From contig JAGCUA010000082.1 of NCBI GenBank assembly GCA_017963125.1, forward strand, positions 1-64,000: DNA of 64,000 nucleotides, read 5' to 3'. The stretch comes from a bacterium. Lineage in GTDB: Bacteria > UBP6 > UBA1177. The notes below the pieces were generated by a model. That model made no database searches and was not told where the DNA came from. It saw nothing but the letters and a program-made list of their open reading frames with translations. Both the position numbers and the translations under genes were made by a program. This document shows positions 60,323-64,000 of this stretch, piece after piece (the first letter of the stretch is position 1; every line of letters starts with the position of its first letter).

Positions 60323-61879
60323 ATGAGATTTTCAGTAGTTTATTTGGTGCTTATCTCCTTTACGTTCCTTTCACTGACTCCTGCAGGAGTATCTTTGGCC
60401 GAACTCCGGGCGGAAGAAGGTTTCGAGCTTGACGAACTTGATCTGGGGCTTGAAGAAGGCGAAGAGGATGAGGAAGATGATTCTTCCGCTAAAAAATCGA
60501 AAGAGGATGAAGAGGAAAGTGAGGAATCAGGCGAGGAAGAAAGTTCTGAAGATTCCGAGGATTCTGAAGATTCCGAAGATTCTGAAGACGAATCTCCTGC
60601 TCCGAGGAAATCTGCGAAATCAGCAAAATCAGACGATTCCGAGGATTATACTTCTGACGGCAGGAAGATCATGGCGGTCTACATGTTTGAAGATTCCCAC
60701 ACTGTCAAAGCAGCGGCACACGTTGTAGCCGAAACCGCTTCACATCTTGCTGAATCGAAGGATTACGATTATGTCGGGACCGAAACGACAGTCTTTTCCG
60801 GATCATCTTCGTGGCTGAAAGGCGCTAAAAAGGATTTCGAGGAAGGTAAGGCGCTCTATAACGATCTCGGTATCGAAGAGGCTATAGAAAAATTCAAATC
60901 GGCTCTCAAAACACTTGAGGACAACATAGACAGAATGGGCGACATGAGCCTTCTGAGCGAAGTTCTTTTCTATCTCGGCGCAAGTTACAAACTTCTCGAC
61001 GATGATGATAATGCTGAAACGTATTTTTCGACCTACATTTCGATAAATCCCGATTCCACTCCGAACGATCCCGCTTTTTCCGATGAAGTCATGTCTGCGT
61101 TCGGCGATATAAAAAGCGACAGCAGAAGTGCAGGCAAAGGTTCAGTCAGAGTTCAGTGCAACCAGGACGGAGCACTTGTTTTCATTGACGGAAAAATTGC
61201 AGGAATGACACCTGTCATTCTTCGCGGAATCAGCGGCGGAAAGCATTACTACCGCATCCACAAAAACGGTTTCCGCGATGCCGGCGGTTCAGTATCCGTT
61301 CGTGAAGGAAAAACTGTTTCGATCAACGAGACTATGACGAAAAATCCGTCCGCTTCTGCAGTTGCAGAGCTTGAAGAGACCATGAAATCTGATTTCGGTA
61401 CTGTTTCGATGATCCGCAAAGCGACCGATCTGGCTCAGGATAACGGTCTCAACAACGTTTTTGTCGTAAAGGCTTCTCTCGGCTCAGATGAAAAGCTCAG
61501 ATATCAGGGTTACATGATCGACTGCGATAAAAAGGAATTCAAAAAATCTGAAGCGGTTTTCGCCCTTCCGGAAAAAGGCGAGGCTTCTTCATCTGCTGCA
61601 CTTAATCAGTTCAACAAGGCGCTCGTCGATGATCCGTACGAATACAAGGCGATTTCGGATCTTCTTATGGAAGAGGCTGATCTGCTCGGACTTTCAGACA
61701 AACCGGCTGAAGATAAAAAGGAAGACAAAGAGAAAAAACCGGTTTACAAAGAGTGGTGGCTCTGGACTGTTGTCGGCGTTGTTGTTGCCGGCGGTGTAGC
61801 AGCCGGAGTAGTCTGCGGAATGGGAAAATGCTCAGGCGGCGGCAGCAGCGGTGCAACTTTGGACGTACAATTTCAATAG
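60323..61879 (+). CDS. Acidic PEGA-domain membrane protein
   Basis: A 518-residue protein. An N-terminal signal (SVVYLVLISFTFLSLTPAGVS) leads into an extremely acidic segment (residues about 30-110) that includes a run of Glu-Asp-Ser triplets. Residues about 175-250 look like TPR helices (ALYNDLGIEEAIEKFKSALK). A PEGA domain follows at about 275-340 (VRVQCNQDGALVFIDGKIAG then MTPVILRGISGGKHYYRIHK). The C-terminus has a membrane helix (WWLWTVVGVVVAGGVAAGVV) and a glycine-rich tail. PEGA domains occur in surface-associated proteins. Function unknown; it fits cell-envelope proteins of Myxococcota-like bacteria. Confidence 0.85.
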   Translation: MRFSVVYLVLISFTFLSLTPAGVSLAELRAEEGFELDELDLGLEEGEEDEEDDSSAKKSKEDEEESEESGEEESSEDSEDSEDSEDSEDESPAPRKSAKSAKSDDSEDYTSDGRKIMAVYMFEDSHTVKAAAHVVAETASHLAESKDYDYVGTETTVFSGSSSWLKGAKKDFEEGKALYNDLGIEEAIEKFKSALKTLEDNIDRMGDMSLLSEVLFYLGASYKLLDDDDNAETYFSTYISINPDSTPNDPAFSDEVMSAFGDIKSDSRSAGKGSVRVQCNQDGALVFIDGKIAGMTPVILRGISGGKHYYRIHKNGFRDAGGSVSVREGKTVSINETMTKNPSASAVAELEETMKSDFGTVSMIRKATDLAQDNGLNNVFVVKASLGSDEKLRYQGYMIDCDKKEFKKSEAVFALPEKGEASSSAALNQFNKALVDDPYEYKAISDLLMEEADLLGLSDKPAEDKKEDKEKKPVYKEWWLWTVVGVVVAGGVAAGVVCGMGKCSGGGSSGATLDVQFQ

Positions 61880-61888
61880 GAGGATATG

Positions 61889-62086
61889 ATGGCTAAGGAA
61901 AATAAAGAAAATAAGGTCGTTCTGACTGAGATCGATACGAGAACTATCGAGAGAAAACTCAAAAGCGGTGAAATCACCGAAGCAGAATACAAAAAATATC
62001 TCGACAGTCTTGAAGAGTGCACTGAATACGACACGATCGACGAAGCAGCACTCATTAAAGAAGCCAACATAAAAAGAAATTATTAG
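61889..62086 (+). CDS. Small unknown protein, 65 residues
   Basis: Not recognised. A charged 65-residue protein with an excellent AGGAGG site five bases before the ATG (a second ATG three bases earlier is possible). It contains TIERKLKSGEITEAEYKKYL, a helix-turn-helix-like or SHOCT-like short motif common in small helical proteins, and ends EANIKRNY. It lies 10 bases after the PEGA gene and 8 before DUF1844 on the same strand, so it is very likely expressed. Confidence 0.75.
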   Translation: MAKENKENKVVLTEIDTRTIERKLKSGEITEAEYKKYLDSLEECTEYDTIDEAALIKEANIKRNY

Positions 62087-62094
62087 AGGTTTTC

Positions 62095-62373
62095 ATGGGT
62101 AACGAAAGCAAAGCGGAACTTTCGTCAATAGTCAGTCCGTCGTTTGAAAGCCTCGTTTCTTCGGTATATTCGGCTGTTCTGCTGAATTTGGGCGAAATAA
62201 AGGTCAAAGGTGCAGGCGAAGTCAGCGTAAACCTTGAGATTGCCGAGTTCAACATCGGACTTCTCAAAATGCTCGAAGAAAAAACGAAAGGAAATCTGAC
62301 CGACGAGGAAAATTCCTACCTTCACGGCGTGATCCTCAATTCTATGGAAAAGCTGCGTGAACACTCGCTCTGA
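62095..62373 (+). CDS. DUF1844 protein
   Basis: A 92-residue protein that matches the DUF1844 pattern: FESLVSSVYSAVLLNLGEIK, then NLEIAEFNIGLLKMLEEKTK with GNLTDEENSYLHGVI. The family is widespread in Deltaproteobacteria, Planctomycetes and relatives, with no known function. AGAGG precedes the ATG. Its last 17 bases overlap the next gene. Confidence 0.85.
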   Translation: MGNESKAELSSIVSPSFESLVSSVYSAVLLNLGEIKVKGAGEVSVNLEIAEFNIGLLKMLEEKTKGNLTDEENSYLHGVILNSMEKLREHSL

Positions 62374-63145
62374 CAGGCTTGGACAAGTCATAGACATAGC
62401 AAAATCGGCGGGAAATACCGCTCTGAAGTTTTTTTGTTCGCCTGAACTGAAAAAATCTTTCAAATCGAAGTGCGATCTTGTGACAGAGGCCGATATCACA
62501 GTCGAAAAAATGCTTCTCGAAAAGTTGAAAGAGGTTGATAATATTGATTTTTTAAGCGAGGAGTTCAATCCGAAGACCGGACTTTTGAAACCGTGCTGGA
62601 TAGTTGATCCGATCGACGGAACGACCAATTTCGTGGCGGGGATCGCTCCGTTTGCGATATCGATCGCGCACTTTGACGGCGGAAAAGTCGATCTGGCGGT
62701 ATGCTTTCTGCCGGTGACGAACGAGATGTTCAGTGCCGAAGCGGGAAAAGGTGCGTGGCTTAACGGTGAAAAAATCAGCGTCAACAGCGATTCTTCGGCG
62801 ATAAACTGCGTCGGAGCGACAGGTTTTGCGGACATAACGCAGCACGGCGGAACTGGAACTCTGCCCGTTTTCTGCAACATGGTCCAGAAGACCCGCGCGA
62901 TGAGAAGATTAGGCTCGGCTGTCACCGATCTGGTCTATACGGCATGCGGAAAATTCGCGTTTTTCTATGAGGCCGGGCTTTCTCCGTGGGACGTTGCGGC
63001 CGGTTCGCTGATCGTGAAGGAGGCAGGCGGAGTTGTGACCGAGTTTTCGGGCGGGGACAACTACATTCTTGGCAGAACGATAATCGCCTCGAATCCCGAA
63101 ATGTATGATTTTGTCAAAAACGAGATTGAAATCTCACTTAAATAG
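62357..63145 (+). CDS. Inositol-monophosphatase-family phosphatase
   Basis: A 262-residue protein starting at GTG within the DUF1844 gene. It has the family's metal sites: LSEEFNP (Glu), DPIDGTTNFVAGIAPF (DxDGT) and SPWDVAAGSLIVKEAGG. Such enzymes hydrolyse phosphates of inositol, sugar or PAP. It is co-translated with DUF1844 and followed 10 bases on by the nucleotidyltransferase. Confidence 0.9.
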   Translation: MNTRSDRLGQVIDIAKSAGNTALKFFCSPELKKSFKSKCDLVTEADITVEKMLLEKLKEVDNIDFLSEEFNPKTGLLKPCWIVDPIDGTTNFVAGIAPFAISIAHFDGGKVDLAVCFLPVTNEMFSAEAGKGAWLNGEKISVNSDSSAINCVGATGFADITQHGGTGTLPVFCNMVQKTRAMRRLGSAVTDLVYTACGKFAFFYEAGLSPWDVAAGSLIVKEAGGVVTEFSGGDNYILGRTIIASNPEMYDFVKNEIEISLK

Positions 63146-63155
63146 CGAGGTCGGC

Positions 63156-63893
63156 ATGAAAGCACTTATTCTTGCGGCGGGATTCGGTAAACGTCTTCAG
63201 CCGATAACGAACACGATCCCGAAATCGATGGTCGAAGTGAACGGAACGCCTTTGCTGGTGAACGCTCTCAACAATCTGACTGCGCTGGGGATCACCGATA
63301 TCGGTATCGTTGTAGGACACATGGCCGGCTACATCCGCGAACATATCGGAAACGAATGGAACGGCGCGAAGATAAGCTACTATGAAAACGCCCGCTATCT
63401 CGAAACCAACAACATCGTGAGCCTTTACAACGCGGCTTCTTTCTGCGACGACGAAATGCTGATGCTTGAATGCGACATTTACTACCACAAAGAAATGCTT
63501 GAAAAACTGATGGCCGGAAAAGGGGAGTGCAGCATACTCGTAAGCCCGTTCAACCCAGAAACTATGGACGGAAGTGTCGTCAGAGTCGATGGAGACAAAG
63601 CGGTGGAACTTGTTCTCGGCAAGTGGCAGGGCGAAGGTTTCGACTACGCGAACACGAGAAAAACCGTCAATATGTACCGCTTCACAAAGGATTTTGTCGG
63701 AAAATACATGCCTCTGATAAAATGGTATGTCGAAAATATGGGTGAGAACAGCTACTACGAAAAAGTGCTGGGAAGCCTTATGTATCTCAGGGAATGCGAT
63801 TTCAGAGTCGTCGAAGTTCCCGAAGAGATGTGGTGTGAGATCGACGATGCCGAAGATCTGGCGAGAGCCGAAAAAAAATTCGGCTCGAAATAG
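63156..63893 (+). CDS. LicC/PntC-like nucleotidyltransferase
   Basis: A 245-residue nucleotidyltransferase starting at 63156 after GAGGTCGGC. ALILAAGFGKRLQPITNTIP and KSMVEVNGTPLL give the nucleotide-binding signature; ISYYENARYLETNNIVSLYN is typical of choline-phosphate or phosphonate cytidylyltransferases (LicC/PntC type) rather than ordinary sugar pyrophosphorylases. It would couple a phospho- or phosphono-alcohol to CMP. Outside the main glycan cluster, yet similar in layout to the N-terminus of the PEP mutase fusion. Adjacent genes do not reveal the substrate. Confidence 0.82.
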   Translation: MKALILAAGFGKRLQPITNTIPKSMVEVNGTPLLVNALNNLTALGITDIGIVVGHMAGYIREHIGNEWNGAKISYYENARYLETNNIVSLYNAASFCDDEMLMLECDIYYHKEMLEKLMAGKGECSILVSPFNPETMDGSVVRVDGDKAVELVLGKWQGEGFDYANTRKTVNMYRFTKDFVGKYMPLIKWYVENMGENSYYEKVLGSLMYLRECDFRVVEVPEEMWCEIDDAEDLARAEKKFGSK

Positions 63894-63919
63894 CTGTATC
63901 CGTTGTTGACACGTTCCAC

Positions 63920-64000
63920 ATGCGTTTATTTGCAGGATTTTTACTTTTTTTCATAATTTTTTCTTTTGTAAGCGAGATCTTTCCGCAGGATTTAACTGAA
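63920..64000 (+). CDS. Start of a secreted protein, cut by window edge
   Basis: Twenty-seven codons from an ATG at 63920 encode a signal-peptide-like N-terminus (RLFAGFLLFFIIFSFVSEIF) and continue open to the edge. No ribosome site is clear. Identity unknown. Confidence 0.5.
   Translation, partial: MRLFAGFLLFFIIFSFVSEIFPQDLTE

Noticed and set aside
60548-60590. 9-base repeats as a possible CRISPR or origin iteron set
   Set aside because: They are in frame inside a coding region and encode a Glu/Asp/Ser stretch.

Overview
The window looks like a chromosomal segment of a Gram-negative (two-membrane) bacterium from a lineage I cannot name. BamA, a LolC/E-type permease with LolD, several lipoproteins and an ApbE lipoprotein imply an outer membrane. 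Dxs and IspE imply the MEP isoprenoid route. An FrhB-type iron-sulfur protein and a B12-dependent mutase-like protein fit an anaerobic or host-associated life. Acidic PEGA-domain and zinc-ribbon/ATPase proteins plus DUF1844 resemble what is seen in Deltaproteobacteria/Myxococcota-like and neighbouring uncultured phyla, but placement is a guess. I saw no rRNA, tRNA or CRISPR array.

Layout. 1-350: end of an IS3-type insertion sequence. 388-3139: a sugar epimerase/dehydratase and an AlbA_2-type regulator. 3336-23075: a long plus-strand surface-glycan cluster with a TagF/TagB-like transferase, class V aminotransferase, cytidylyltransferase-oxidoreductase fusion, four LicD proteins, three GT4 glycosyltransferases, a Wzy/ligase-like protein, a pyruvyltransferase-FrhB fusion and a Wzx flippase. 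At its heart (8704-12967) are phosphonate genes: a three-domain PEP mutase fusion, an iron-type alcohol dehydrogenase and phosphonopyruvate decarboxylase. The simplest reading is that PEP becomes phosphonopyruvate, then phosphonoacetaldehyde, then 2-aminoethyl- and/or 2-hydroxyethylphosphonate, which is CMP-activated and put on a glycan by LicD or TagF-like transferases.

23154-31138: an AT-rich accessory island, probably defence and toxin-antitoxin: a P-loop ATPase next to a protein with a deaminase-like zinc motif, an unknown protein, HigB/HigA with a fused ImmA/IrrE protease domain, a HEPN (DUF4209-like) protein and an MNT/HEPN pair. Two near-identical 148-bp direct repeats and several dispersed hairpin repeats lie in its gaps. 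31343-36626: a second glycan/small-molecule block with a UDP-glucuronate 4-epimerase-like enzyme and a three-gene ATP-grasp / opine-dehydrogenase-like / B12-mutase-like operon of unknown product.

36771-64000: mostly chromosomal housekeeping genes: a calcium-loop lipoprotein, Lol export, BamA, ApbE, a zinc-ribbon ATPase, a thioredoxin-like protein, an LPP20-like lipoprotein, a second MNT/HEPN pair, a frameshifted ORF6N gene, IspE, an M3 peptidase lipoprotein, a double AAA+ protein, GuaA, Dxs, RsmE, a PEGA protein, DUF1844, an inositol-phosphatase-like enzyme, a LicC-like nucleotidyltransferase and the start of a secreted protein.

Most promising for novelty: the phosphonoglycan machinery with its fused enzymes, the ATPase/deaminase-like pair, the B12/opine/ATP-grasp operon, and the 148-bp repeat that forms the leader of two different genes in the island. 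All functional calls are from reading motifs, gene order and lengths; no database search was run.
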